Below are positions 22,385-33,291 of a stretch of DNA of 64,000 nt, piece after piece. The stretch is from Amoebidium appalachense. Its lineage: Eukaryota; Ichthyosporea. The stretch spans positions 1,488,001 to 1,552,000 of the forward strand of contig CAVNZM010000013.1 in the NCBI GenBank assembly GCA_963693365.1, given 5' to 3'. A program made the position numbers and the translations under genes. Under the pieces are notes generated by a model. The model had not been told where the DNA came from and ran no database searches. It saw only the letters and a list, made by a program, of their open reading frames with translations. Positions within the stretch are counted from its first letter, which is position 1. Every line of letters starts with the position of its first letter.

Positions 22385-22460
22385 TTAGTGGGTGAAGGCC
22401 CTGTGATTCATGTCCTATACTTCAGCAACCACCAAAATTGAGTTGCAGTGTTTTATTCAA
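21856..22460 (+). CDS. possible exons of an unrecognised gene
   Basis: Weak candidate. 21,856-21,978 is open from an ATG and has normal amino-acid composition (KLEFKREHPKKARTYWRQAG). 22,201-22,305 follows an AG and reads CTTYHEIRVGNDFWGQAGTS, and 22,385-22,437 reads GEGPVIHVLYFSNHQN then stop. The segments are separated by G-runs and GT tracts, as in the GST introns. I could not join them in a consistent phase, and no family is recognised, so this may be chance. Confidence 0.2.
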
Positions 22461-22547
22461 ACCTTTTCTTTTTTTTTCCCTCTCTTTTTCTCCTTTCTTT
22501 TTCTTTCTTTTTTGCTGGACACGAAACCCCCCCCCCCCCCCCCCTCT

Positions 22548-22582
<35 letters not shown>

Positions 22583-22764
22583 CCTGCCAAACTTCTCCCA
22601 CCCTGATAGGTATACTCCAAGGAGAGATGTACGGACAAGCACCTTCAAGTGCGTATGTATTCGCCCCCCCCCCCCCCCCCCCCCCCTCCCCCCCCCCTCC
22701 CTTTCACCGTACACCCATGTAATATACATAAACATTTCAGTTTTGCCTTAATCTCTTTCCCCCC

Positions 22765-22818
<54 letters not shown>

Positions 22819-22853
22819 GAAAGAGACCAAAGAAAAGGAAACAGATGGAAAAA

Positions 22854-22887
<34 letters not shown>

Positions 22888-23043
22888 AGAGGGAAGGAAA
22901 CAGAAAAGAACAGGGAAGCAATGATCGGTTCCAATCCAATCGCATGACTACCCTTTTCCTGATTATTTTGTGCTTGGCATTTGCAGGACCCACACCTTTC
23001 ACTCCCCAAACACAAAAGCAAAGAGGACCGATGCTGGGTAAGC

Positions 23044-23075
<32 letters not shown>

Positions 23076-23347
23076 ACACACACACCAACACATCAAAGGA
23101 CAAAAGGCAAGATATAATGTAAATTAGGACAGTTCCCGTTACATAACCACAGACTAAAGTTTGGGGGGAGGGGGGGGGGGGGGGGGGGGGGGAGGGGGGG
23201 ACAGGGTAACATGGATTCCAGGCAAATATGGTACTTTGAAGGTTTCTGAAAAACAAAAATAAGGATTTACCCCCCCCCCCCCCCCCCCCCCCGTGTGTAC
23301 GCGTACGTGTGTGGGCGGGTGGGTCGTGTTTGTGTGTGTATGTATGT

Positions 23348-23399
<52 letters not shown>

Positions 23400-23741
23400 G
23401 GGGGGAGGATAGGAGGAGGGGTAGGTGGGTGGGTGTGGGTCGGGGGGGAGCAGGTAGGTGTGTGTGTGTGTGTGTGTTGGTGTGCATGTGCATGCGTGTG
23501 CAGGTGTGCACGCACATGGGTGTGTCTGTGTTTGATTGTATGCACGTGTTTTTGTGCTGGTGCGCATGCACGTGTGCAGGGAGAGCTGGAATTGCAGGGA
23601 TGCCGTGATGTTTGCATGGTTTGCTCGGCACAGTGAACAACAGCCATGCGATGCACTGGCTCTACAGGTCCATCTGGACGGTATTCACTTTTTGCTGCCC
23701 GTGCGCAATGTGACACACACACACACACACACACAGACACA

Positions 23742-23772
<31 letters not shown>

Positions 23773-23865
23773 GCTCGCGTGCACACACGCATGGACAGAC
23801 GGTTGCATTTCTCTTGCACACACGCGCGCACACACACACACATGCACACACAGACACACACGTGT

Positions 23866-23940
<75 letters not shown>

Positions 23941-23948
23941 CTGCCAGC
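22461..23948. repeat. C/G-runs, C27-A27 composite, GT and CA tracts
   Basis: Simple sequence around the candidate exons: C-runs at 22,523-22,580 and 22,665-22,690, C27-A27 at 22,759-22,812, G25 at 22,861-22,885, C30 at 23,044-23,072, G-runs 23,163-23,200 and 23,361-23,400, then GT, and long CA tracts 23,713-23,938. Confidence 0.9.
22944..23037 (+). CDS. possible signal-peptide exon of an unrecognised secreted protein
   Basis: An ATG opens MTTLFLIILCLAFAG, a short hydrophobic leader with a small-residue cleavage site, followed by a Pro/Gln-rich stretch, then a good donor (G|GTAAGC at 23,038). Poly-C follows the donor, as in other introns here. Alternatively it is an internal exon starting after TTTGCAG at 22,986. 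Possible downstream pieces (23,579-23,710 and 23,949-24,046, the latter acidic and ending in a stop) do not join uniquely. Unknown function. Confidence 0.3.
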
Positions 23949-24046
23949 GACGAATGGGAGGAGACGCGGCCTGACTCTCCACTGTCTACTGCCAGTGACC
24001 TTGGCTCAAATGATGGTCTGTGGGAGGATGGTCTGTGGGAAAATTA
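23949..24046 (+). CDS. possible terminal exon, acidic C-terminus
   Basis: After (CA)n and CTACTGCCAG, one frame reads [20 protein letters not shown] and ends [12 protein letters not shown] then TAA. Composition is protein-like and the CA-tract/acceptor arrangement copies the last GST intron. A second frame is also open, so the reading is uncertain. It could belong to the gene starting at 22,944. Confidence 0.25.
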
Positions 24047-24655
24047 ATTAAATTTTCTCAGTGTAGTGACTATACCCCCCCCCCCCCCCCTAAATATAAA
24101 TCATACAGTCAAAGTGTAATATTTAGCGTTGCCGAAAATTTCAATCAGGTTTATACAGTAAACACGAATATGAACTCTGTAGTAGACAGTGTGTCACACG
24201 GCCCAAGCAACCGTTACAAGGTGTACCTTGTGCACATTTACTGTAGATCATCGTGGCCGTATGCCTTAGTATATACGTGAACAGATAAGAAAGCTGGTTA
24301 GAGGGATGTCTGTATAGCAGGTCACCAGAATTACAGTGGCACTTATGCATACAAACGTAAGAGAAGGCTGTGTGATGCCCACATACGCATGCGCGCGGTC
24401 ACAGTGTGTGTGTGGTGCGTGTGATTTGTGTGGGTAGTGATTGTGAACGCTTTGTGTACCCAAGTGGGTGTGCACGTGCGTGTGTGTCCACCGAGTATGC
24501 ACACAGCAGCGGGGGTGGGGGGGGAGAAGGGGGGAAGGGACGGAGGAGGGGGGGGGGGGGGGGGGGACGCGGTGCAGCCGGGCTCCATGTGCTGATTCTT
24601 GAAGGCTTCATGATTCATGTGTTTGTATTTGTGCTGCGTGCGCGTTGTCGTACAC
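24047..24655. other. intergenic sequence
   Basis: No gene recognised. Mixed sequence with a C-run at 24,075-24,090, GT-rich DNA from 24,360 and a G-run at 24,549-24,567. Confidence 0.5.
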
Positions 24656-24657
24656 AG

Positions 24658-24873
24658 GCAATCCGTGCTTGTATGAGGGCGAGCACGTGTACGTGGTATC
24701 GCCATTGCAAGAGATCACGTGTGTGCGCATGTGTGTGAATGTGTGCCAGAGATCACGTGTGTGCGCATGTGTGTGAATGTGTGCGCGTGCACAGAACTTA
24801 ATCTCCTCTAACCCTCCCCGTAACATCACTAGACGGCAACTGTCCGTGACGCTGCCACAAAGCTTGACCAAGT
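24658..24873 (+). CDS. possible two exons of an unrecognised gene
   Basis: After TACACAG, 24,659-24,725 reads NPCLYEGEHVYVVSPLQEIT. After GTGCACAG, 24,793-24,873 reads NLISSNPPRNITRRQLSVTL and on to a TGA. Between them is a 38-base direct duplication (24,707-24,782). Composition is protein-like, but no family is recognised and the donor choice is arbitrary. Confidence 0.22.
24707..24782. repeat. 38-base direct duplication
   Basis: The unit beginning GAGATCACGTGTGTGCGCAT occurs twice back to back with no visible difference. Confidence 0.85.
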
Positions 24874-24874
24874 G

Positions 24875-25417
24875 AGAGTTACAGGCGGAAGAAAGCAAGG
24901 TAAGAGAAGAAAGAACAGATCAGGGAGGAACTGGTTATAGGGGGGAATGGGGAGGGGCTCAGGGGATGAGCTTGGGTGAAGGGGGGGAGAGGGGGGCCGG
25001 GGGGGGGGGGGGAAAGGGTGGGGGGGGGGAGGGGGGTGATGAGTTCAGGGGTAAGCCTGCCAGAGGATGTGCGTGTGATAAGTACCTGGCGTCAGAAGGA
25101 TTAAGAAGCTGTGCTCTCGAGCTGTCCATACTCGACTCATTGGGGCCCACTAGCTGATGGGCATGAAGGGTGACTTCCATGTTCAGAATTCAAGATGTGA
25201 GTGTGAGGGATGACACCATAACACCAACAGAATAGTCGCTTGTCTGGCGAGTATGAAAGGTGTACCCAGGCAGACAGAGCTTCCCCAAACTAAAGGTCAC
25301 GAAGATAGCAAAAAATGAAAGGAAGTAATCGTGGCGTGTCAGTGTTGAGCTATAGCGTTTGTAGCGAGCCACAATACGAAATGTAGGGTACAGTAGTGCT
25401 TGCGATCGTGGCTTTTT
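24875..25417. other. intergenic sequence left of LINE-A copy 3
   Basis: G-rich to 25,040, then mixed sequence. No gene recognised and no clear target duplication for the following LINE. Confidence 0.5.
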
Positions 25418-27520
25418 CAGAAACCTATTGTGTGGCCTGTAGACCCATCTATCCCCATAGAATCGATCCTCCCCTTTTTCAGTCCCGATGCCATATGGTC
25501 TGTGATATCTAGTTATAGCTCTAGTAAGTCTTGTGGACCTGATGGACTCCCTGCTGGGTTTCTTAAAATCCTTGTTCCCTCCTACCCACAAAAGGAAAGT
25601 GATCGTGCTATTAAACCTGATCTTACTATCATGTTAAGCTCTCTCTTTTCTTGGTGTGTTAAATGTGGACATGTCCCGTCATCTTGGTTAGATACCTTAG
25701 TGATCCCCATAGTTAAGAAGGACTCTGAGGGCCCCATATCATCCTTTCGCCCCATTACACTAACCCAGGTTGTTCGTAGATTCTTTGAAGCTTGCTTACT
25801 TAGGTTATTTGCACATCACCCTAGGTTTCAATCTATTCTTCACATACACCCATGCCAATCCGCTTTTCGTAAAAACAATTCATGTTATGTTCAAATAATG
25901 GCACTGCACGATTCTATGCAAGTTGGTGCACAATACGTTGGCTTTATTGATTGGAAAACTGCTTACGATTCTGTCTCCCCTGGTCTCCTATGGGAAAAGC
26001 TTGCTGCACGGGGTGTACCACACTGCATTGGTGTTCTGTTAGAAGCACTCTTGTCTCAAACCTATGGTAGAGCTGTGGTTAATGGGCATCTTTCATATGG
26101 TTTTGCTCGTACTAGAGGTCTCTTGCAGGGTTCATTGCTTAGCCCCTTTTTGTTTAACCTATTTATAGATGATTTGGCTGTCAAGATTTACGCCGAAAAC
26201 GATGACCCTATTAATAACTTTCCGCCTGCACTTCTCTATGCTGATGATCTGTCCCTCCTTGCCCGTACCCCTAGACGCCTGCAAAGATTGTTCGATGTAG
26301 TGTCAGAGTGGTGCAAGGCAAACCTTATGATCCTTAACATAGACAAATGTGGTGTTCTTGTACCTGATATAGCTAACAATTTACACACATTTACATTATC
26401 ATCTAAACCTGTACCTATAGTTCCAGAATACAAATATCTTGGTGTTCCGGTTGATTCTGTTGGTGTTATGTTTCCCCATATGGTCGAAAAGAGGGTAGAG
26501 TTGGCTCGTAAGCGGTTAGCTTTCTTCTCGGCTAATATTTTTAAAGACACACCCCTCCATCCTTCTATTAGACTTGCATTTATTCGCACTTTTGTCTTCC
26601 CGGCATGTGAATATGGTTTACCCCTTCTCGCCGCTTGGATCAAGAAAGAGAGAACTAGAGCGCTTAAACCCTTGGCAAATTTCCTTGAAGCAGAAGTTGC
26701 CTCCTTTCTATCTAACAACTGTTGTAAACCTGGGCCTGTAACGCTCTCGATATATGGTCTGGTCCCAATAGCTGCTAGAGTATCCTATCTCGCGCTGAAA
26801 TTCAATAAGCACATAAGCCGCTTAAAGAAGTATTTGCCCTCCCACCCTCTCTTCTCTATCCGACCTGTCCCCTCCTCACCTCTCCCCTCTTTCCTCCCCT
26901 CTCTCTCCCCTTCTCCCCTGGGCACAAATACAAATAAACCCCGCAATAGTGTGTGTGTGACTTTGGACTGCCACTTACTTATTAAACATGTACACAATCA
27001 CAAGATAATCACGCAATATAACAAATGGAAAAAGATACCACACGACACTAGACCCGATGAAAGCATACACCTTGAAAAACTAAGCCTTATGTCTCGTTTT
27101 ATATATACTGACCGCCTCAACCATATTGCCAAATATGGCACTCGCAAGTGTATAACACCTAAATACATATTACCTTCCTGTAGAACTGGTCTTTCTCTAG
27201 CTGATGGTATTATTGATCAATTACCACGCTTTTACTGTACACGTGCTATACAGTGGAGATCTAATAAGTATAAGGTGGCATCATTTGCATGCCCAAACAA
27301 CACACACACACACCAGTTTAACCGGTCATGTATCGCCAAATGTAGTTTGATAGACCACATAATACCGCAACACACACACGTCACATTCACAACAGACACC
27401 CAGAAAGATAGCCTACCTGTAAATTACAACATCCTTGATTTTATACTAAACACGCGTAACTACGACCTGTTTATTAGATGTATTGATTGGCTTGAGAAAC
27501 ACATCACTACAAAATTATAG
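25418..27520 (+). CDS. LINE-A reverse transcriptase (5'-truncated copy)
   Basis: Open from the truncation point to the natural stop, about 700 codons. It carries the RT motifs FRPITLTQ, FIDWKTAYDS, LLQGSLLSPF and the YADD box at 26,237-26,248. It lacks the endonuclease and a natural start, so it is probably dead as a gene although its frame is intact. It ends with the same C-terminal block as copy 1. Confidence 0.88.
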   Translation, partial: QKPIVWPVDPSIPIESILPFFSPDAIWSVISSYSSSKSCGPDGLPAGFLKILVPSYPQKESDRAIKPDLTIMLSSLFSWCVKCGHVPSSWLDTLVIPIVKKDSEGPISSFRPITLTQVVRRFFEACLLRLFAHHPRFQSILHIHPCQSAFRKNNSCYVQIMALHDSMQVGAQYVGFIDWKTAYDSVSPGLLWEKLAARGVPHCIGVLLEALLSQTYGRAVVNGHLSYGFARTRGLLQGSLLSPFLFNLFIDDLAVKIYAENDDPINNFPPALLYADDLSLLARTPRRLQRLFDVVSEWCKANLMILNIDKCGVLVPDIANNLHTFTLSSKPVPIVPEYKYLGVPVDSVGVMFPHMVEKRVELARKRLAFFSANIFKDTPLHPSIRLAFIRTFVFPACEYGLPLLAAWIKKERTRALKPLANFLEAEVASFLSNNCCKPGPVTLSIYGLVPIAARVSYLALKFNKHISRLKKYLPSHPLFSIRPVPSSPLPSFLPSLSPSPLGTNTNKPRNSVCVTLDCHLLIKHVHNHKIITQYNKWKKIPHDTRPDESIHLEKLSLMSRFIYTDRLNHIAKYGTRKCITPKYILPSCRTGLSLADGIIDQLPRFYCTRAIQWRSNKYKVASFACPNNTHTHQFNRSCIAKCSLIDHIIPQHTHVTFTTDTQKDSLPVNYNILDFILNTRNYDLFIRCIDWLEKHITTKL

Positions 27521-27522
27521 CG

Positions 27523-27573
<51 letters not shown>

Positions 27574-27606
27574 CCAGCTGATACCGAGTGTCCCGAGGGG
27601 GAGCCC

Positions 27607-27658
<52 letters not shown>

Positions 27659-27854
27659 GGGGAACCCCAACTAATTGATTTCTCCTTGTAGTCTTTATGG
27701 TGTCTCGTAGAGAAAGTAAACCCTGATATATAGTCACCACCCGACATCTATGTACGTGATCATGATATACCGCTGAGGGGATATTCCGAGCAAACCCCCC
27801 CCCCCCCCATACCTGAGACTGGTTCTCTTTGCCTCGAGTAAACAGCGTAAACCC
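25418..27854 (+). mobile_element. LINE-A copy 3, 5'-truncated
   Basis: Similarity to copy 1 begins at CAGAAACCTATTG and runs through the RT frame, (CA)n (27,534-27,571), the GC-rich link, an A-run of about 46 (27,612-27,657) and the conserved tail to about 27,854. Nearly identical to copy 1 apart from repeat lengths and a few bases. The truncation lies between the endonuclease and RT. Confidence 0.9.
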
Positions 27855-29382
27855 CCATTGCCTTTACTTTTGGGCGCCAAGCAATAAAGCATGGATTCCA
27901 CAATCTCCATATACTCTCTGACATGTCGACCGTTCACGGTTTTCAAGGGATTTATTTTTTTCGAATGACTGGTACATATAATATCGTTACGATTAGATAC
28001 ATCCACATAGGAAATTTCCTATCATATTTTTGCCTGTCTGTGAATGAGTGACGCTTAGGACCACTTAACCCATCGGAAACTTTGTGTAGTTCGCACACTT
28101 ATGGTCCCCCTAGATGCACAGCCCGCACAAATTTGCGACAGCAACCGTTACCATGCAGAACATGTTGTAACAGCTACTTGTTTCAGTAGTAAGTATGGTC
28201 CTCCTCTCTCTCTCTCTCTTTTTTTTTATCATTTTCATATCCTCTGTTTTTATTGTCGTAACCGATATCAGGTCTTTTCGATGTCTCTTATAACGTTATA
28301 TTTACACATCGTGCCGGGAAATAAAAAACAATCAGTAACGTGACTTGCCAATACTTTCGCATGCGTCATCACCTCGATCACTTGCATGTGCTGAACAAGG
28401 ATATGAAATTTGTGCTATGAGTGAATCCGGACGCCGAAGACATGCGGAAACCTCGATAATATCATCCTCACTTGAGGGTTGGAACAATATATACAGCAGT
28501 TTGTTGAAAATCTACATGCAAAGAGGCCTACACGGTGCGGAAAACTGTCACCTACATATAAAGAAAACTGTTTTGTATGAAGCAAAACAAAAAATATACG
28601 CTTTTTAAGGATGTGCGTTGACTGTTCCTACTTGTTCCTGATCCCAGTCCACTAATCGGAATGACCCGATCGAAGCATTTCCTAGGTAAATACACCCATG
28701 ACCTTGTCGAATCACCTTGATCCTCTTTATTAATAAACGAGCTTTGGCTTACGACACAGGCAATCGCGCGATTTCTCTTGGGTTCAAACCTGTTTGCGGG
28801 GGATTTACCAGGAACCAATAGATGAGGGGCTTTGCTTTCCGACCAATCACAGAGCTTGATGATGAAATTTTCCTCGGGGAAGCTCTATTTTTTTTTCTTC
28901 TAAATTTGACTGGATTTATTTTCCTTAATACTCTCGCGACCGCGTGCATGCTTTCTCTCGCGGCGGCCGGCTCTACGGTCCCTAGAGTCCAGTGTTCGCT
29001 GTGTGTGTAAGGAAAAATACGAGTCACCTCAGCAGGTGACAGGAGCAACAGTACGTACGTAAACAGGGTTGCTTGCTTGCCCCTCTGTCGCTTGGCCCTC
29101 TGTTGTGGTCATCTAAGTAAAACTTTTTCTATTCTCGGCTGACGTATTTTTGCGTAATTTTCATTATTGTTCATTAGCTTTTTTAGGCACAAGTTCCTTC
29201 TTTTTTTAGATAACTTATGGGTTTACACACTTTTTATTGCGTGGACACCGTCTGCCGAAGGCCCAGCCACAATCGACGACCTACTGCGTTTTCCAGCACA
29301 GCCAATCAAATGCAGCCAGTGACATATGTACATGCTAGGCAACAATGAGCGCCATCGTAGTATCTGACACCCCTGTTACATA
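27855..29382. other. intergenic sequence
   Basis: About 1.5 kb of mixed sequence with no recognisable gene, RNA or element. A short (CT)n lies at 28,201-28,220. An open frame on the minus strand (28,749-29,048) has no domain. Confidence 0.45.
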
Positions 29383-30233
29383 TTATGGGTAAGCAGAGGC
29401 TAGCATCGGTAGCTCCGAAAGAAAGTTAAGGCACCGGATCACAATATCATACTGTGCAGCATTAATAAGGTGATCTAGGATAGTCATCTTAAAACGGATA
29501 TATTGAGGAAGAGAGGAAGAAAAGAGAATAAAACCGCCAATAACCTCCGGTTCTACTACATTAGCTAACAGGTTGCATTTATTGATAGATATGCAGCCGC
29601 GAGTAAACCGCCCCCCACACATATTACACATACGAGCAGGAGACACCAGAAACCGACTCGGATTACACCGCCAAGCCATAATCATCTTTGCGTTTTTACA
29701 CCACACCACATTACGAATAAACGAATCTATGTACTACGAGACTCTCTAACCGTATCCGCCATATAGGCTACTAGTAGTTTTGCGGTCCTAACACCGGAAG
29801 GGACTCAACACGTAGAGTAAAAAGATATCTATCAGCCATAGACTTGAAACTATTCATATTCACACTATGATCTAGCCGTACCTCCGGGGGGGTCGCCAGC
29901 CATTCCACATAACGCTCGGCAATGGGCAGAGACGATGGGGAAGGGAAGAGGTAGAGGGGCGAGTCCGGCGGGGATGCGTGTAGCTGGAAGAGCGGGTGGT
30001 CCGGGGCACAAGCGGACGCTGAGGCGGGTGATGTGCTCGTGAAATTTAAGGGCTACTTCATGTACGCGTTGTGATGGTGGTGTGAGTGCGTAGAGAGAAT
30101 CAAAAAGGCGTCTAGGGATAGGTGTGGAAAGACCAGTGAGAAATGTACAACAAGTTGTGTAGTGGAAATCATCTATTGATTTGAGGACATTAGTAACAGT
30201 ATCCGGGGGTGCCATAGCTAGTAAGGGCAACCC
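29383..30233 (-). pseudogene. LINE-B 3' part (C-terminus of RT protein), cut off by the chromovirus
   Basis: Continuation of the LINE whose RT lies at 53,931-55,561. 30,230-29,865 reads LPLLAMAPPDTV and VHEVALKFHEHITRLSVRL, aligning with LINE-A CEYGLPLLAAW and YLALKFNKHISRLKK. 29,709-29,383 has a Cys cluster (CNMCGGRFTRGC) and ends with DIVIRCLNFLSEL, matching the LINE-A end DLFIRCIDWLEKH. A frame change separates the two pieces. No A-rich 3' end was identified. Confidence 0.85.
30229..30233. repeat. target-site duplication, left copy (AACCC)
   Basis: AACCC directly before the LTR; the same five bases follow the 3' LTR at 53,931-53,935. Removing the element and one copy restores the LINE-B frame across the junction (EYG to LPLL). 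Confidence 0.95.
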
Positions 30234-31580
30234 TGTGGTATATTATACCGGATATCTAGTATGGATGTACACAGGTTGAGATATACGCGCACGTGTACAT
30301 GTGACATATACTAATCCGTCTCAGCAGATTAGCCTAAGTCTACGATCGAGATCGGGGGGGGGGGGGGGGGGGGGGGGGTGGCCCGGGTCACAGATCATCA
30401 AGATCGAGTCCGGGGCCTCAAGATAGCTGTGCAGCTGCGTGCATCATCTTGCCTCTGCCGGCGCAGGGCATTGGACCACGTCAGCCGGGACAGCCGTCCA
30501 ATAGAATTCTAATTAGTGTGTAGGATAGATCGTAGGAGGACTTAATAATGTCATTGTTCGGGCAGAAGCCCTTTTGTAAGGATTGGCAAGGTTTGATAGT
30601 ATATGTTGCCAAACGTATTTATATATGTAGATGTAGAGGAAAGGGGGGGGAGGGAGGGGGGGGGAGGATAGTATGAAATGTAGATTTAGACTCTGCGGTG
30701 CCACTAGGGGGAGGGTGAGGGGTGAGACTTGGATAAATATATTAGTTGAGTAGATCGACTTAGCTCGTGCAGGCGCACGATAAAAGTAGATCGGAATGTT
30801 AATGGAATGTGGCATCGTAGGGGGCCAGGTGATGATGATCTTGTAGGGCACGGCCTTGATGGCCTCAGTCGTAACTTAGACTCAATCCGTACGGATCTAA
30901 GTTTGCCCGTCGGAGCCTGGTCTTAATAAACTTTACCGTTTTTCTATACACGTTCGTTCCTTTTCGTGTGTGTACACTTAGTAGAGTGCCGCGTCTCTAG
31001 TACACATATATTAGGATACGACAACATGTATATATACCACTGTGTTTGATCTTAGGTAGGCCAGTATGCATGTCCCCCCCAGTCTTGTGCGCATGAGCAT
31101 GGAGTTAAACATATGTGCACGTGCAGCTTGCAGGATTATTCATGGGAAAACAGATATAATAGTCACATGGGACCGACACCGTGACGTAGTAGAGGAACCA
31201 TGAGCGTTAAGTTATAGTTTTATCATGGGAAAATATGCAAGTAGCCGTGAGGATAGTATGACTGTGGAATGCATCGCTAGTCAAGTACTGTAACCCGATT
31301 GGCTCACTAAGTTTATTGGAACCGTGATAGCCATGGGACAGAACCGTGAACCGTATGTGATTGGCTCTCGTAGCCAAAAAGGACATACCGATGCGCATGT
31401 CTGAGCCGCTGTGCGAGCTCCGATATAAGGGCATGTCGGGGGCTTCAGAGCCCACTGAGTGTGCTCGGCTTACTAGGTGTAAGTAGGACTAGCACGTAAC
31501 TTAGCAAAGCGTGGTCTAGTCAACCCCGTTCATTTACAAATATATTGTTTGTCACGGACACACGATCATTCTATACAACA
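30234..31580 (+). repeat. chromovirus 5' LTR (with nested solo LTR)
   Basis: Begins TGTGGTATAT and ends TATACAACA. After removing the 722-base insert and its duplication it matches the 3' LTR (53,322-53,930), with a few substitutions and small indels such as ACCGTGACG versus ACG near 31,180. Confidence 0.93.
30302..31023. mobile_element. solo LTR of another family inside the 5' LTR
   Basis: A 722-base insertion absent from the 3' LTR. It starts TGACATATAC, ends GGATACGACA (TG...CA) and is flanked by ACATG (30,297-30,301 and 31,024-31,028), a 5-bp duplication typical of LTR elements. It contains a G-run (30,355-30,378) and AATAAA at about 30,925. It has no coding capacity, consistent with recombination between two LTRs. 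Confidence 0.85.
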
Positions 31581-31596
31581 GCTGAGCTACACCCCC
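31581..31596 (+). promoter_or_regulatory. possible primer-binding site complementary to a tRNA 5' end
   Basis: Right after the 5' LTR lies GCTGAGCTACACCCCC, not the usual TGG-start site complementary to a tRNA 3' end. Its reverse complement GGGGGTGTAGCTCAGC has the layout of a tRNA 5' end: seven acceptor-stem bases, T8-A9, then GCTCAG with the A-box consensus. This would fit priming by a 5' tRNA fragment (Drosophila copia uses a half-tRNA). Alanine-type tRNAs commonly start this way, but the tRNA identity is inference. Confidence 0.45.
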
Positions 31597-31671
31597 TGCA
31601 GCGCTAGTTCTTGCGCTGCAAGTGTGCTCGTTTCAAGCAAGTACTATGTTTTTAGTTGTTTGGGTTCTAAC

Positions 31672-33291
31672 ATGTCTGGCCACCATGGTGACGACAATGC
31701 CGGCCCTAGCGGCCTGCATGGGGGCGAAGCAAGAAATGCCGACCTCATTTTCCTTGAAGAACTCGGGTATAATGTTCCCCTCTCCCCCCCCCCGGCACTT
31801 CACCGTGGTACCCTTCTGGAGCAGACATTCCGTTGCTCGACCGTGTCTACTTCCGTTCACACGACCTGCAACACGACAACCAATATTGCTTCTCTTTTCG
31901 TTCAGGGGAAACCGACTACGGCCAATCATTTGACCCCAAAGACTTGCCACCTGAAGATAATCGACATTCATCAGTCGACCAGTTCTCCACGCTGGAAGTC
32001 GAGGTCAACGCGAACACGCAGGCTGGCACGCGCCCTAACGGAGTATGCAGATTTGCACAGCAAGACGGGCGTGAGCCTGGCAGTTTGGTGCTGGTGCGTT
32101 CTTGGGTGTCTCCTTCTGTTCAGGCTGCTGCCCATTGTTGGTATCGAAGTTTGCCAGCTGTACAGCGCGCACGGCACTGTACCGTTCGTCGTCGGCACTC
32201 ACCATGCTCCACCAACAACTGCTCGCCCTCGCGAATGTATTCACTTCCAGGCAAAACTATGCGTGCCTTTCAGGGCAGTCTTCCCACATAACTAAGTCAC
32301 ATGAATTTATCAATCAGTTAGTGGCTCTTAGTCGTGGTGAGCTCGACCTAGTTGTTACTTATTATGGTAACAGGGGCCCTCGAAAATTTCATCCAAGCAT
32401 GCTCCCCTCGTGGGTTCGTGCCGGACGGGGCCCCCGTAAGAACTCTGGCCGAGGTGGTAGGGGTGGGCGTGCCGTGTTGGTGACCGGGGGGGGCATAACA
32501 ACCCCCCTCCTGCTGCCAACGAAAATGGGGATGGTAATGCAGGTGGCGGCGGCCCCCCACCTCCCCCGGACGGTGGTGCTGACGGTGGTGCCGGTGGTGC
32601 TAACGGTGCTGGTGGTGCCGGTGGTGGTGGTGGTGATGGCGGTGGCGACGGCGGTGACGGTGGTGATGACGGTGACGGTAACGACGGCAACGGTGACGAC
32701 CGGGAGGGGAAGGAAAAGATTCAACACATCCCCTCAGCAGCAATTCAGTCCCGTCCTATCCTCGAGGCCGCGGCAGATGCCGATATCGACGAATTCTACA
32801 AACAACTCCAACATCATTTAATTTTCTTTTGTATTATGGAGTTCAAGTTGGTGGGCTTAAATCGCACGTTGATGTTTATTCGTATGTGCATGGGCCCCGG
32901 GGACCCCCGAGATGCTGCCGATAACGTCGACCTTTCCACGTGCACCGGCATCGACGATTTTTGGGCTAAGTTCCTTGAGAAGTATTTAGACAAGGAACGT
33001 AAGGAGGAGCATTTAGACGAGCTGAACAAGCTTCGTTTTATGCACACTCGGGCCTCGATAAAGACATTCCACAAGAAATTTAATTGCATCGTCTCCAACA
33101 CGGGTCTCAAGAACATGCCCGAGGTCGTGCTTCATCATTACCAACGTACCCTTAACAACTACCCGGACCTTTGTTCGGAGGCCCGGGCTGCCACCACCCT
33201 CAAGCAAGCCATGGCCCGTGTCATCATCAGCAAACATCTCCCGGCATCTTTTTCCCGTCTCAAACCAGTCTGGGACATCCTAAACCCGTAA
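31672..33291 (+). pseudogene. chromovirus gag, N-terminal and capsid part
   Basis: Starts MSGHHGDDNAGPSG and runs through at least three frame changes: after a C10 run at 31,784-31,793, near 32,150-32,250, and near the G-run at 32,487-32,494. It then reads a Gly/Asp-rich linker (32,560-32,700) and a capsid-like region (32,836-33,260) with FMHTRASIKTFHKKFNCIVS, the shape seen in retrotransposon Gag domains. Similarity ends near SRLKPVW, where the large insert begins; DILNP and the stop come from the insert. Gag forms the virus-like particle that packages the RNA. Confidence 0.75.

Noticed and set aside
26236-26718. 160-codon minus-strand frame within LINE-A copy 3 (and the same at 10,652-11,134)
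   Set aside because: Opposite-strand shadow of the reverse transcriptase frame.
31581-31605. A tRNA gene remnant next to the 5' LTR
   Set aside because: Only the 5' 16-18 bases resemble a tRNA, with no anticodon arm or B box; its place exactly at the LTR end fits a primer site better.
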